Assembly (NCBI GenBank): GCA_050185825.1
Contig: JBFWZA010000012.1
Span: forward strand, 141,278-205,277
DNA from: SZUA-309 sp050185825
GTDB lineage: Bacteria > Pseudomonadota > Gammaproteobacteria > Pseudomonadales > Azotimanducaceae
Direction: 5' to 3'
Length of the DNA stretch: 64,000 nt
Notes under the pieces: model-generated
The model's database searches: none
Told to the model about the DNA's origin: nothing
Seen by the model: the letters and a program-made list of their open reading frames with translations, nothing else
Shown: one piece after another, positions 8,996 to 18,025 of the stretch
How the letters are laid out: every line of letters begins with the position of its first letter
Position numbering within the stretch: position 1 is the stretch's first letter
Position numbers and translations under genes: made by a program

Positions 8996-9019
8996 GGCGC
9001 AGGGAATCGCCCCTGCGCC
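8996..9019 (+). repeat. Perfect 9-bp stem hairpin after the asparaginase gene
   Basis: GGCGCAGGG and CCCTGCGCC flank a six-base loop. No T-run. The stem core is the reverse arrangement of the hairpin at 6343-6365, so the two may be copies of one intergenic element. It could reduce read-through into the porin gene or protect the upstream mRNA. Confidence 0.6.
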
Positions 9020-9038
9020 GCTGCCTGGTGACGCGACC

Positions 9039-10364
9039 TTGATCCTCCGCTCGAACCTGTCCTGGCAGGTCGTCTTCCAGGGGAGCGTGCTGCTGGCCGG
9101 ATGGCTGGCGGCCGTGCCCTGCGTCGGACAGCCGACATCCGCAGCAGCTACCGAAGAACCGCCGTCGGCGCTGGCCGCTGCGCACCTCAACGATGTGCTC
9201 GATGCCGCCGAGTCAGACGGCGACGAGCCGCGACGGCAGCTCATCGGCTGGAACGCCTACCGGAGTCCCTGGATCACCGCCCGCCTGGGCGGCGGCTTCC
9301 TCATCGACTATGCCAACTACCGTCAGGACGACGACAGCCAGCAGCAGATGGACCTCTCCGAGGACACGGGCGTGCGGGATGCGCGCTTCATCCTCAAGGG
9401 GCGCTTCCCGAAGCTGCCGCGGGTCAGCTACACGCTCGGCTACATGTACAACGCAGCCAGCGAGACCTGGCACTTCCGACAGACGGGCCTGATGCTCGAC
9501 GTCCCGGAGCTCCATGGCCAGCTCTTCGTCGGCCGCACCAAGGAGGGCCTGTCCACCAACAAGCTCATGGTGGGTTACCAGGGCTGGACCAACGAGCGGG
9601 CGACGATCAACGACGCCCTGAACCCGATCCTGGCGGATGGCATCAAGTGGATGGGGCGCACCCCGGGCGGGCAGTGGGTCTACAGCCTCGGCGTCTTCGA
9701 GGATTCTCTCTCCGACAAGGAGTCGTTCAACAAGTACGACCGTCAGTTCGTGGGTCGTCTGATCTGGCTGCCGTTTCTGCAGTCGGAGCCGGAACGGCTG
9801 CTGCACCTCGGCGTCGGCTACCGGTACGGCGAGTCGAACGACGGCGCCTTTCACTTCCGCTCCAAGCCGGAGTCGTTCCTGGCCCAGAGCTACGCCATCG
9901 ACACCGGCGAGTTCGACGCCGACCATTCGGAAACCGTGGCCGTGGAAGCCTACTACCGGCCCGGGCCACTCATGTTCGGCAGCGAGTACTTCTTCAGCCG
10001 GGTGCAGGCGCCGGAAGCGGGCGATCCGTACCTGCACGGCGGCGAGATCTTTGCCGCCTGGACGGTCACCGGGGAGGTCCGGCCATACAACACCCGCGGC
10101 GGCTTCTTCGAGCGGATCTCACCGGCGCGGACGGTGTTCAACGGCGGCCCCGGCGCCTGGGAGCTGATCGCACGCTTTTCCTACTCGGATCTGGACTCCG
10201 GACCCATCCGCGGTGGCAAGTTCTGGCGGATCACGCCCATGGTGAACTGGCACATGTCCGACAACCTGCGCCTCGAGGTCGTCTACGGCTACGGCATGCT
10301 GGACCGGTTCGGTCTGGAAGGCGGCACCCACTTCCTGCAGAGCCGGATTCAGTTCCAGCTCTGA
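9039..10364 (+). CDS. OprO/OprP-type outer-membrane porin
   Basis: 441 residues from TTG 9039 (a weak GGTGA lies 7 nt upstream; no ATG fits). An N-terminal signal-like stretch (VLLAGWLAAVPCVG) precedes a mature barrel with repeated aromatic strands and an end in Gln-Leu (SRIQFQL). The DARFILKGRFPKLPRVSYTL, GQLFVGRTKEGLSTNKLM and YYRPGPLMFGSEYF segments are typical of the phosphate-selective porin O/P family. It is the third outer-membrane channel of this gene run and is convergent with the carboxylesterase, 7 bp apart. The solute is unknown; an organic anion fits the context better than phosphate. Confidence 0.8.
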   Translation: MILRSNLSWQVVFQGSVLLAGWLAAVPCVGQPTSAAATEEPPSALAAAHLNDVLDAAESDGDEPRRQLIGWNAYRSPWITARLGGGFLIDYANYRQDDDSQQQMDLSEDTGVRDARFILKGRFPKLPRVSYTLGYMYNAASETWHFRQTGLMLDVPELHGQLFVGRTKEGLSTNKLMVGYQGWTNERATINDALNPILADGIKWMGRTPGGQWVYSLGVFEDSLSDKESFNKYDRQFVGRLIWLPFLQSEPERLLHLGVGYRYGESNDGAFHFRSKPESFLAQSYAIDTGEFDADHSETVAVEAYYRPGPLMFGSEYFFSRVQAPEAGDPYLHGGEIFAAWTVTGEVRPYNTRGGFFERISPARTVFNGGPGAWELIARFSYSDLDSGPIRGGKFWRITPMVNWHMSDNLRLEVVYGYGMLDRFGLEGGTHFLQSRIQFQL

Positions 10365-10371
10365 CGCGTGC

Positions 10372-12009
10372 TCATCGCGTGAGGAATACGGCGCGCTGCG
10401 CCCCGTGCGGGTCCGCTGCCACCGCCGGTCGCAGCCCGAAGAGCAGCACGCTGCGCGTCGTCGCGTCGTAGGCCGGCCATTCCGGCAGGCCCGGGTGGTT
10501 GGGATTACCGGTGCGCGCGAAGGCGAGCCAGGCCTCGGACATCTGATCGGCGATCTGCTGCGCCGCGCTGTCCGTGCCCGACATGGAGGCCGAACGGGCC
10601 ACGTTGTCGAACACCATGCCGATATCCAGCGCGTGGGGGGCGCGCCACTTGCCGCCGTCCACGGGCGTGTCCCAGTCGAGCAGATAGAAGTAGGTGGGCG
10701 CGCCGCCGAGCGCCGCCTTCCGGTCTGCCTGGGTGTGGCTGCCGTTGAGGAAGCCGGCATCCGTGGTGGCCGTGAACAGCACGTCCGTGGGGCCGTACTC
10801 CGGATGGAGCTTGCGGTAGGTGGCGATCACGGTCTCCACGTCCACGTCCGGGCGGTTCAGCGAGCGCTCGAGCGTCGAAGGCAGCTGCTCCCAGGTGAGG
10901 CCGAAGGCGACGGGATTGGCGGCACCGAGAAACAGCGAGGTCTCCGTGCGGGTGGTGCCGATCAGCATGGGAATCCCGGCGGCACGCGCGTCGGCGAACG
11001 GCTGGGCGTCGAGATGGGTGCCATCCAGCACCGGCCGGTTGCCCACCGACACGCCGGTGGCGTTCAGGGTTTCGAAGGCATTCAGCAGCGCGGCGGCCGG
11101 CATGGTCTTCAGCTTGCCGGCGGTCTCGGGCTTGAGGCCCAGGGAGCGGGCGAGCGCGGCACCCGCGGCAGATGCTCTGGCCTTGTCCTCGAATTCCAGC
11201 AGCGGACCGCTCTGCACCGCGGCGCGGTGGAAGAGCCCCTGGGCGGCCTTCATGGCCATGAGCGTGGTCACCTTCCAGCCGCCGCCGGACTCGCCGAAGA
11301 TCGTCACGTTGCCCGGGTCGCCGCCGAAGGCCTCGGCATTGCCCTGCACCCACTCGAGAGCCAGCAGCAGATCCAGGATTCCGGCGTTGCCGGAGTCGGC
11401 GAAGCCCGGCGCGAAGTCGGCCAGGTACGTGTAGCCGAACACGTTCAGCCGGTGATTGAGGGTGACCACCACCACGTCGCCACGGCGGACGAGCCGCGTG
11501 CCGTCGTAGGCGTTGCTGCTGCCCGAGCCTCGGGTGAGCCCCCCACCGTGCAGCCAGACCATTACCGGACGCTTGCCGCCGTCGGCCAGCGCCGGTGTCC
11601 AGACGTTGAGAAACAGACAGTCCTCGCTGGTGGGCGGCACCGGGTCCGGTGTCCAGGATTCGAACAGCCCGCCAGCGGTATCCGGCGGGTAGGGCGTCTG
11701 AATGCAGGAAGCGCCGAATGCGGTGGCGTCTGCCGTCTCGGTCCATGGCTGGGGCGCTTCCGGTGCGGTGAATCGGGTGCTTGCGGTGTCGGCTCCGTAG
11801 CGGATGCCCTTGAAGACGAGCACGCCGTCAGTTGCGGCGCCCTGCACCGGTCCGGCCAGGGTGGTTGCGATCGGCGCTCCGGCAGGCCGGGCGGGCGACA
11901 TCGTCTGCTCGCCAGTCCCTTCGCCCGGCACCTGCGCCGCTTCCTGACCGCAGGCAGCCGCCAGGAGCAGCAGGCCGCCAAGGCATCCCAGGCGAATCAC
12001 GGGTGGCAT
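10372..12009 (-). CDS. Carboxylesterase/lipase family B, predicted lipoprotein
   Basis: 545 residues. ATG 12009 is preceded by GGAGAGA. A short signal (LGGLLLLAAAC) ends in a lipobox Cys at residue 20, so the enzyme should be membrane-anchored and face the periplasm. The alpha/beta-hydrolase core shows the oxyanion region WLHGGG, the nucleophile elbow FGESGGGWK, and the downstream Glu and His segments expected for type B esterases (for example GTTRTE). Likely hydrolyses carboxylic esters; the substrate is unknown. The amidohydrolase gene lies 70 bp upstream on the same strand. Confidence 0.88.
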   Translation of the reverse strand: MPPVIRLGCLGGLLLLAAACGQEAAQVPGEGTGEQTMSPARPAGAPIATTLAGPVQGAATDGVLVFKGIRYGADTASTRFTAPEAPQPWTETADATAFGASCIQTPYPPDTAGGLFESWTPDPVPPTSEDCLFLNVWTPALADGGKRPVMVWLHGGGLTRGSGSSNAYDGTRLVRRGDVVVVTLNHRLNVFGYTYLADFAPGFADSGNAGILDLLLALEWVQGNAEAFGGDPGNVTIFGESGGGWKVTTLMAMKAAQGLFHRAAVQSGPLLEFEDKARASAAGAALARSLGLKPETAGKLKTMPAAALLNAFETLNATGVSVGNRPVLDGTHLDAQPFADARAAGIPMLIGTTRTETSLFLGAANPVAFGLTWEQLPSTLERSLNRPDVDVETVIATYRKLHPEYGPTDVLFTATTDAGFLNGSHTQADRKAALGGAPTYFYLLDWDTPVDGGKWRAPHALDIGMVFDNVARSASMSGTDSAAQQIADQMSEAWLAFARTGNPNHPGLPEWPAYDATTRSVLLFGLRPAVAADPHGAQRAVFLTR

Positions 12010-12079
12010 GGTCTCTCTCCGCTGACGTTGCCCGGCAGTATACGCGTGATGGCGTGGAGACAGACGCTCTGCCCGGCAG

Positions 12080-13219
12080 TCAGAGCCGGAACAGCGCCCG
12101 GGCGTTCTCGCCGAGCACCCCGTTGCGGCGGCGTTCGGACATGGGCGCAAGCGCAACATGGAGTTCCTGCATGGCCGTCAGGTGGGAATCCACGTGCGGA
12201 TAGTCGGAACCCCAGAGGAATCTGTCCTCCCCCACCAGGTCACACTGGGCATCGATGCTGCCCTCGCTCGGGTCCATCACAAACCAGAAGTTCTCACGGA
12301 TGTATTCGCTGGGCGGCCGGGAAAGGCAGCTCGTTGCCTTGAACCTCGCGTATTTTTCGTCCAGTCGGTCCATGAGGTAGCGCACGTATCCGGCGCCGGA
12401 CTCGACAATGGCGACTTTCAACCGTGGGTGGCGCTCGAACATGCCATCGCACACGAGCGCGGCCACTGCCGGTATCAGCTGCATCGTCCCGCCCAGACCG
12501 AAGGAAAAGACGGTATCCGGCCGCTCGCGGGTGACATCCCACCACTGGGTGTTCGAAAGGTTCACCACCCTGTTGAAGCGCACGATCAGGTGTACGCAGA
12601 TGGGCAGGTCGGCGTCGATCAGCAGCTGCCATAGCGGGTCGAAATCGGGATGGGAGGGGCGCCTGCCGCACACGGGCTCCGGCGCCAGGAACATCCCCTT
12701 GAAGCCAAGCGCCAGGCAGCGCTTCAGCTCCCGGCAGGCGAGATCCACGTCGTACAGGGGAATGTGGGCGATCGGCAGAATACGATCCAGTGCCGGTCTG
12801 GCGAAATCCCATTGCCAGTTGTTGTAAGCGCGTGCGTACGCCATCGCCAGCTCGGGATCATCTTCCTTGTCCCACAGAATGCCGATCGTCGGGAACACGA
12901 CACCCATATCCACGCCCCATTCGTCGAGCAGCTGCACGCGCGCATCGGTGTCGTACGACGCCTTGGGACACCCATACAGGTAGGACAGTGCCGGGTCGCT
13001 GAACGTCTGAACGGCATCGTGCTCGGCGCCGCCAAGCGCCGCGAGCCGCCCGGACAGCAACGCTTTGCCGTCCACCATGAGGGTTTCGACGCCATCCGCC
13101 CCCCGTTCGATGCAGATGGCACGGTGCCGGTATCTGGCCTCCAGGTAGTTCTGCCACAGGTCCGGCGGTTCCATCACGTGGGAATCCATATCCACGACCA
13201 ATGGCTTTGCCTGAGACAT
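12080..13219 (-). CDS. Amidohydrolase 2 family metal-dependent hydrolase
   Basis: 379 residues. The TIM-barrel amidohydrolase-2 family is recognised by the N-terminal D-x-D-x-H variant (VVDMDSHVMEPPDLW), the central His in ICVHLI, and the C-terminal LWGSDYPHVDS with its metal-site Asp. Related enzymes are decarboxylases or hydrolases in degradation of aromatic or xenobiotic compounds. The esterase downstream and the cupin upstream share the strand, so a small catabolic unit is possible. The substrate cannot be told from sequence. Confidence 0.85.
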   Translation of the reverse strand: MSQAKPLVVDMDSHVMEPPDLWQNYLEARYRHRAICIERGADGVETLMVDGKALLSGRLAALGGAEHDAVQTFSDPALSYLYGCPKASYDTDARVQLLDEWGVDMGVVFPTIGILWDKEDDPELAMAYARAYNNWQWDFARPALDRILPIAHIPLYDVDLACRELKRCLALGFKGMFLAPEPVCGRRPSHPDFDPLWQLLIDADLPICVHLIVRFNRVVNLSNTQWWDVTRERPDTVFSFGLGGTMQLIPAVAALVCDGMFERHPRLKVAIVESGAGYVRYLMDRLDEKYARFKATSCLSRPPSEYIRENFWFVMDPSEGSIDAQCDLVGEDRFLWGSDYPHVDSHLTAMQELHVALAPMSERRRNGVLGENARALFRL

Positions 13220-13293
13220 GCGCCTCCCCCTCAGCCTGCGATGTCGTCATTCTAACCCGGGCCAGGTCGCTCACAAGTGAGACGCCCGGTGGC

Positions 13294-13758
13294 TCAGCCG
13301 GCGGAGGAGACCTTCAGCGACGGCATCTCCCCCGACTTCGCCGCCTCGCGCAGACGCACCAGTTCCTCCCACCCCAGGTAGCTGGTCAGGCCATTCTCGT
13401 CGTAGAACAGCACCGGCCCCTCACAGACGAACAGGTACTCGGTGTCCTCCAGCGCCTCTGTTGCGCCGTGCAGGACACCGTTTGGCTCATAGTCGTAGTC
13501 GCCGGCATTCAGCACCCCATCGCGAACCTTGAGCTTCCCTCTGAGGATGTAGGTGTGCGCATCCGACAGGTGCTTGTGGGGGGCCGCCACGTACCCCTTG
13601 CTCCAGCGGATCAGCGCGACCCAGCGGCCGGTTTCGGGACCGGCCCAGAGGACCTTCATCCAGGCCCTACCGGGCTCGGTTTCGATCCAGGGCTCGTCCG
13701 CACGCACGATGATGTCTGCCAGCTGATCGTTGATCGGTTGCAGGTTCTGCAGCGTCAT
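13294..13758 (-). CDS. Cupin-domain protein
   Basis: 154 residues. ATG 13758 (MTLQNLQPIND) has GGGAGCGAG upstream; the frame stays open further but without support. A small cupin barrel of the ChrR/acetylacetone-dioxygenase-like type: metal-ligand motif AAPHKHLSDAHTYILRG, second motif GVLHGATEALEDTEYLFV. These proteins bind a metal and may be dioxygenases or sensors. It is upstream of the amidohydrolase on the same strand (74 bp gap). Confidence 0.8.
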   Translation of the reverse strand: MTLQNLQPINDQLADIIVRADEPWIETEPGRAWMKVLWAGPETGRWVALIRWSKGYVAAPHKHLSDAHTYILRGKLKVRDGVLNAGDYDYEPNGVLHGATEALEDTEYLFVCEGPVLFYDENGLTSYLGWEELVRLREAAKSGEMPSLKVSSAG

Positions 13759-13876
13759 GTCTCGCTCCCTCACGATGTGACCACGGGAGTATAGCGTCGG
13801 CGGGCGGGCGTCGCGGTCGTGGCGCTCACCGCTCGGCTGGTGTGAAATTGACGTCTGTCCCGGAAGGTATCCGTTC

Positions 13877-14362
13877 ATGAGCCAGCTGTCCGAGTCTCTG
13901 GAAGGAGGCTGCACCTGCGGGGCCGTGCGCTATCGGCTCACGGTCGCACCCCTGTTCGTGCACTGCTGCCACTGCCGCTGGTGCCAGCGGGAAACCGGCA
14001 GCGCCTTCGCGCTCAACGCCATGGTGGAGGCCGAAGGGGTGAGCCTGTTGGCTGGACATCCGGAGAAGGTGCTGACCCCGTCCGCGAGCGGCAAGGGGCA
14101 GGTGATCGTGCGCTGCCCGATCTGCCGGGTCGCGGTCTGGAGTCACTACGGCGCGGCCGGGGAGAAGGTCAAGTTCCTGCGGGTGGGCACGCTGGACGAT
14201 CCCGACCGGTACCCGCCGGACATCCACATCTTCACCGCCTCGAAGCAGCCCTGGGTCAATCTCGAGGGCGGTGCGCCGGCGGTGGCTGAGTACTACCAGC
14301 GCAGCCGCTACTGGCCGGCGGACAGCGTCGCCCGCTACGAGAAGCTGCTCGGCCGCGCCTGA
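13877..14362 (+). CDS. GFA-family (CENP-V/GFA) zinc protein
   Basis: 161 residues. Conserved zinc-ligand cysteines: GGCTCGAVRY, HCCHCRWCQRETGS and VRCPICRVAVWS. The family includes glutathione-dependent formaldehyde-activating enzymes, but most members have no proven reaction. It is divergent from the cupin gene and 67 bp upstream of the PyrD-PyrK gene. Confidence 0.88.
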   Translation: MSQLSESLEGGCTCGAVRYRLTVAPLFVHCCHCRWCQRETGSAFALNAMVEAEGVSLLAGHPEKVLTPSASGKGQVIVRCPICRVAVWSHYGAAGEKVKFLRVGTLDDPDRYPPDIHIFTASKQPWVNLEGGAPAVAEYYQRSRYWPADSVARYEKLLGRA

Positions 14363-14429
14363 AGGGTACCGGGCCGGGGGGTGAGCAGGTAGAATCCGCA
14401 CCCCGACGCCAGCCGCGCACGGGATTCCC

Positions 14430-16076
14430 TTGAGCATCGACTTCCTCGGCAAGACCCTCTCCGGACCCTTCACGATCCCGTCGGGCATCGTTGCTACCGC
14501 CGTGCCCATCATCGAGTACCTGTTCGAGCACGTTCCCGAGGTGGGGCTCATGACCACCAAGAGCATCGGCCCGGAGCCGCGAGCGGGATACCGGGAACCG
14601 GTGTACAGCCAGTACGCCCCGGGCTGCTTCGTCAATGCCGTGGGGCTCACCAATCCGGGTGCCGAGCGCTCGGCCGAGCTCTTCTCGACGCTCGTCGTGC
14701 CGGCGGACCGGTTCCTGCTCACCTCGATCTTCGGCGGCAGCATCGACGAATTCGTGGCGGTGGCCCGGCTGCTGGCACCGTACTCCGACGGCCTCGAGCT
14801 GAATCTGTCCTGCCCCCACGCCAAGGGCTACGGTATGGCCATGGGTCAGGACCCGGAGCTGGTCCGAGAGATCACGGCGGCGGTGAAGGCGGCCGTGGAC
14901 ATCCCTGTCATCCCCAAGCTGACCCCGAACGCGGACAATATCGGTGAGATCGCCGAAGCTGCCGTGGCTGGCGGCGCGGACGCGCTCTGTGCCATCAACA
15001 CCGTCGGGCCGGGTTACTACACGGCACACGGCGCCGCCGTGCTCTCCAACGGGCTCGGCGGCATGTCCGGCAAGGGCATCCTGCCCATCGGCCTGAAGTG
15101 CGTGCGGGAAATCGCCGCGCGCACCCGCGTGCCCATCATCGGCTGCGGCGGGGTGAGCTCGGCTGCGGACGTGCATGCCTATCGGGATGCGGGTGCCAGC
15201 ATCGTCGGCGTCGGCTCCGCGCTCACCGGATTGACCACACCGGAGATCGGCAGCTACTTCCGCACGCTGGCCGCCGAGGTCGCGGACGAAGGAGGGGGCG
15301 ACGCGCCCGGTCCGGAAGCCCGCGCGGAGAAGCTGATCCGCTACGACCTCGACATGAGCTTTCGCCCGGTGACGCTGGTGGAGAACGTGCGGGTCTGCCA
15401 CGACATCGCCATCCTCCGCTTCGACCGGCCCGTGGAGATCGAGGCCGGGGAGTTCATCTTTCTGTGGATTCCGGGGCTCGGCGAGAAGCCGTTCTCGGCG
15501 CTCACGGACGATCCGTTCTCCCTGGTGGTGATCAACGTCGGCCAGTTCACGGCGGCGCTCATGGACCTCGCGCCTGGCACGCGCGCCTATGTGCGCGGAC
15601 CGCACGGCGAGCCCGCCCGGCCGCCCGCAGGGGGCGAGGTCATCGCGGTGGCCGGCGGCACGGGGCTTGCGGCCGTCTATCAGCTGGCCCGGGATCACGG
15701 CAACACGCGGCTGTTTCTCGGCGCCCGCAGCCGTGAACGGCTGTACTTTCTCGAGGAAGCCGCTGCGGCGGCGAAATCGCTGCACGTGGCCACCGACGAC
15801 GGCAGCGAGGGGTTTCATGGGCTCGTCACCGAGCTGCTGGACGGCTATCTCGCCGAGCGCACCCCGGAAGAGCTGGCGCGGCTGGTGTTCTACAACTGCG
15901 GGCCGGCACCCATGGTGCATGCCGCCGTCGCGGTGCAGAGGCGGTACTGCGCCGCCGAGCGGATCTTCAGCGCCATCGACTACCTGACGAAGTGCGGGGT
16001 GGGGGTGTGCGGTGCGTGCGCGGCGCCGGACGGTCGACGGCTGTGCGTGGACGGGCCGTTCCTGGACGCCGGCTGA
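14430..16076 (+). CDS. pyrD: Dihydroorotate dehydrogenase, PyrD-PyrK fusion
   Basis: 548 residues from TTG 14430. The N-terminal half (about 1-300) is a class 1 dihydroorotate dehydrogenase barrel; ELNLSCPHAKG carries the active-site Cys (about 128), which classes 1A/1B use as base. The C-terminal half (about 315-548) is a PyrK-type ferredoxin-reductase module with an FAD segment (FLWIPG), an NAD segment (GGTGLAAVYQLA) and a [2Fe-2S] cluster of Cys 522, 527, 530 and 539 (C-x4-C-x2-C-x8-C). In class 1B enzymes PyrD and PyrK are separate chains; here they form one polypeptide. It would pass electrons from dihydroorotate to NAD. A pyrimidine role is likely but a dihydropyrimidine catabolic role is not excluded. 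Confidence 0.88.
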   Translation: MSIDFLGKTLSGPFTIPSGIVATAVPIIEYLFEHVPEVGLMTTKSIGPEPRAGYREPVYSQYAPGCFVNAVGLTNPGAERSAELFSTLVVPADRFLLTSIFGGSIDEFVAVARLLAPYSDGLELNLSCPHAKGYGMAMGQDPELVREITAAVKAAVDIPVIPKLTPNADNIGEIAEAAVAGGADALCAINTVGPGYYTAHGAAVLSNGLGGMSGKGILPIGLKCVREIAARTRVPIIGCGGVSSAADVHAYRDAGASIVGVGSALTGLTTPEIGSYFRTLAAEVADEGGGDAPGPEARAEKLIRYDLDMSFRPVTLVENVRVCHDIAILRFDRPVEIEAGEFIFLWIPGLGEKPFSALTDDPFSLVVINVGQFTAALMDLAPGTRAYVRGPHGEPARPPAGGEVIAVAGGTGLAAVYQLARDHGNTRLFLGARSRERLYFLEEAAAAAKSLHVATDDGSEGFHGLVTELLDGYLAERTPEELARLVFYNCGPAPMVHAAVAVQRRYCAAERIFSAIDYLTKCGVGVCGACAAPDGRRLCVDGPFLDAG

Positions 16077-16104
16077 TCCGCGTTCTGTTCCGCCGGCAGG
16101 GGCG

Positions 16105-16353
16105 TCAGAAGACGGTTTCGTCCTCGGGCAGGTCCGGGGTGACCGGGCCTTCGTTCTCTTCCTTCAGATCGATCAGCATCACGTAGGCGTCGAGCTGCTC
16201 GAGGGCTTCGCCCTCGTTCTCGAACGGTCCCATGTCGCCTTCCCGTGAGGCGAAGTACCAACCGTCGTCGTGACGGAACACCCGTTCCTCAGTGCGATCC
16301 CATTGCCGATCGTGAACGACATCGGACTGTCGCTTCTGCTGGTGCTCGCTCAT
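16105..16353 (-). CDS. Small DUF6316-like protein
   Basis: 82 residues from ATG 16353, with GAGG upstream (MSEHQQKRQSD). The core HDDGWYFASREGDMGPFENE followed by an acidic helix is a conserved small-protein pattern of gammaproteobacteria; the function is unknown. The WYF-x-x-REG-x-x-GPF pattern suggests a small beta fold. Convergent with the PyrD-PyrK gene. Confidence 0.7.
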   Translation of the reverse strand: MSEHQQKRQSDVVHDRQWDRTEERVFRHDDGWYFASREGDMGPFENEGEALEQLDAYVMLIDLKEENEGPVTPDLPEDETVF

Positions 16354-16529
16354 TGTGACCTCGCGATTCTGCTGGCCTCGCGGCGTACTCCGATCTCGCA
16401 GCACCCCGGCAGCCTGAACGGTCAGGTTAGCAACGCCTGGATCGGGTTGTGCGAACCGGTTCTCAGTTGTGGTTTCTCCTTACATCCCCGTATCGTTCGA
16501 CCCATTGCGGGAATGGAGCGGGAAAGGGC

Positions 16530-17984
16530 GTGACGGACCCTGATCACCGACGGATCGTGGGCGACACCCGGCGTGACGCGCGCAAGGTCTGGCACACACC
16601 ACAGCCGCGGCCGCTCGGCACCGCCGGACGCTTCCTGCTGTGCCTGGCGGTGGCAGTGCTGCTGGCGGTGCTGGCCCGCAGCATGGCCGGTCTCGAGGCG
16701 GCACCCGCGCGGATGCTGTTCATTCTGGTGCTGGCGGCGGAGCTCTGGCTGTTCGAGGTGGTGCCGGCCTATTCCGTGAGCGTGCTCGTCATCGCACTGC
16801 AGATCCTGCTGCTGGGCAACCCGGAGAGCGGCATCTTCGCCGAGTCGCCGGAGGACTGGCAGACCTTCGTGGTGGTGCTGGGCCACCCGCTGATCTGGCT
16901 GTTCTTCGGCGGCTTCGTGCTCGCAGCCGCCATCGGCCGAACGGGCCTCGACCTGTCGCTCACCCGGCGGCTGCTGCAGGTGTTCGGCGTCAGCCCGCCG
17001 CGCCTGCTGTTCGGGGTGATGGCCGGCTCGCTCTTCTTCTCCATGATCATGTCCAACACGGCCACCACGGCCATGATGCTGGCGCTGACCGCCCCCATGG
17101 TGGCTTCCCTGTCGGCTGACAGCCGGTATGCCCGCGCGCTGCTGCTCGGCGTCCCGTTTGCCGCCAACGTCGGCGGGATGGCGACGCTGATCGGCTCGCC
17201 CCCGAACGCCATCGCGGCCGGGGCACTGACCGCCGTGCCCGGCGAGGCCATCGGCTTCCTCACCTGGATGGTCTACGGTCTGCCCCCGGCCGTGATCCTG
17301 TTCGGGCTGCTCTGGCTGTATCTGTACCTTCGCTACCCGCTGGGCGAGAGCGAGCGGCTCGAATTGGCGGCGCCGGTTGGCGCTGCCGAGGCGGCGCCGC
17401 CGCGCTGGCAGCGGCAGGTGACGATCGGCACACTCGGCGCGACGCTGCTGCTGTGGATGACCGGGGAGTGGACGCGGCTGCCGACCGCGGTGGTCTCCTT
17501 CCTGCCGATCACCGTGCTCACCGCCACCGGCATACTCCGGGATCGAGACGTCCGCCAGCTCCCCTGGGACATCCTGCTGCTGCTTGCGGGCGGGCTGGCG
17601 CTGGGGAACGGTGTGCGCGACACCGGGCTGGCGGACTGGCTCGTGGCGGGGCTGCCGCTCGAGCAGGCCGGCGAGCTCGGCGTAGTGTTCCTGCTCTGCT
17701 ACGCCACGCTGATCCTCTCCAACCTGATGAGCAACACCGCGGCGGCGAACATTCTCGTGCCCATTGCCGTGGTCATGGCGTCCGGATACGAGTCGTTCGC
17801 GGTGGTGCCGCTGGCGCTGTGCGCCTCCTGCGCCATGTGCCTGCCCATTTCCACGCCGCCGAACGCCCTGGCGTTCTCGAGCGGCCGGCTCGCCGTCTCG
17901 GATTTCATGAGCGGCGGGCTGCTGGTGGGGGCTCTGGCGCCGCCGATCGTCGTCGGCTGGCTGGCACTGCTGGGCGTGCGCTGA
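16530..17984 (+). CDS. SLC13/DASS-family sodium-coupled anion transporter
   Basis: 484 residues from GTG 16530, preceded by GGAGCGGGAAAGG. About 11-12 membrane segments in two inverted halves. The diagnostic SNT motifs are at about 175-177 (IMSNTATTAMM) and 401-403 (LMSNTAAANILV), each followed by a P-P-N loop (GSPPNAI and STPPNAL). The family moves dicarboxylates, citrate or sulfate with sodium. Dicarboxylate uptake would suit fumarate produced by the exported aspartase upstream, but the specificity is not visible. Followed after 41 bp by an amino-acid binding protein. Confidence 0.87.
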   Translation: MTDPDHRRIVGDTRRDARKVWHTPQPRPLGTAGRFLLCLAVAVLLAVLARSMAGLEAAPARMLFILVLAAELWLFEVVPAYSVSVLVIALQILLLGNPESGIFAESPEDWQTFVVVLGHPLIWLFFGGFVLAAAIGRTGLDLSLTRRLLQVFGVSPPRLLFGVMAGSLFFSMIMSNTATTAMMLALTAPMVASLSADSRYARALLLGVPFAANVGGMATLIGSPPNAIAAGALTAVPGEAIGFLTWMVYGLPPAVILFGLLWLYLYLRYPLGESERLELAAPVGAAEAAPPRWQRQVTIGTLGATLLLWMTGEWTRLPTAVVSFLPITVLTATGILRDRDVRQLPWDILLLLAGGLALGNGVRDTGLADWLVAGLPLEQAGELGVVFLLCYATLILSNLMSNTAAANILVPIAVVMASGYESFAVVPLALCASCAMCLPISTPPNALAFSSGRLAVSDFMSGGLLVGALAPPIVVGWLALLGVR

Positions 17985-18025
17985 GTTCGGCGGTATTCTC
18001 GTGGCTCGACGAAGGAGGTAACGGG

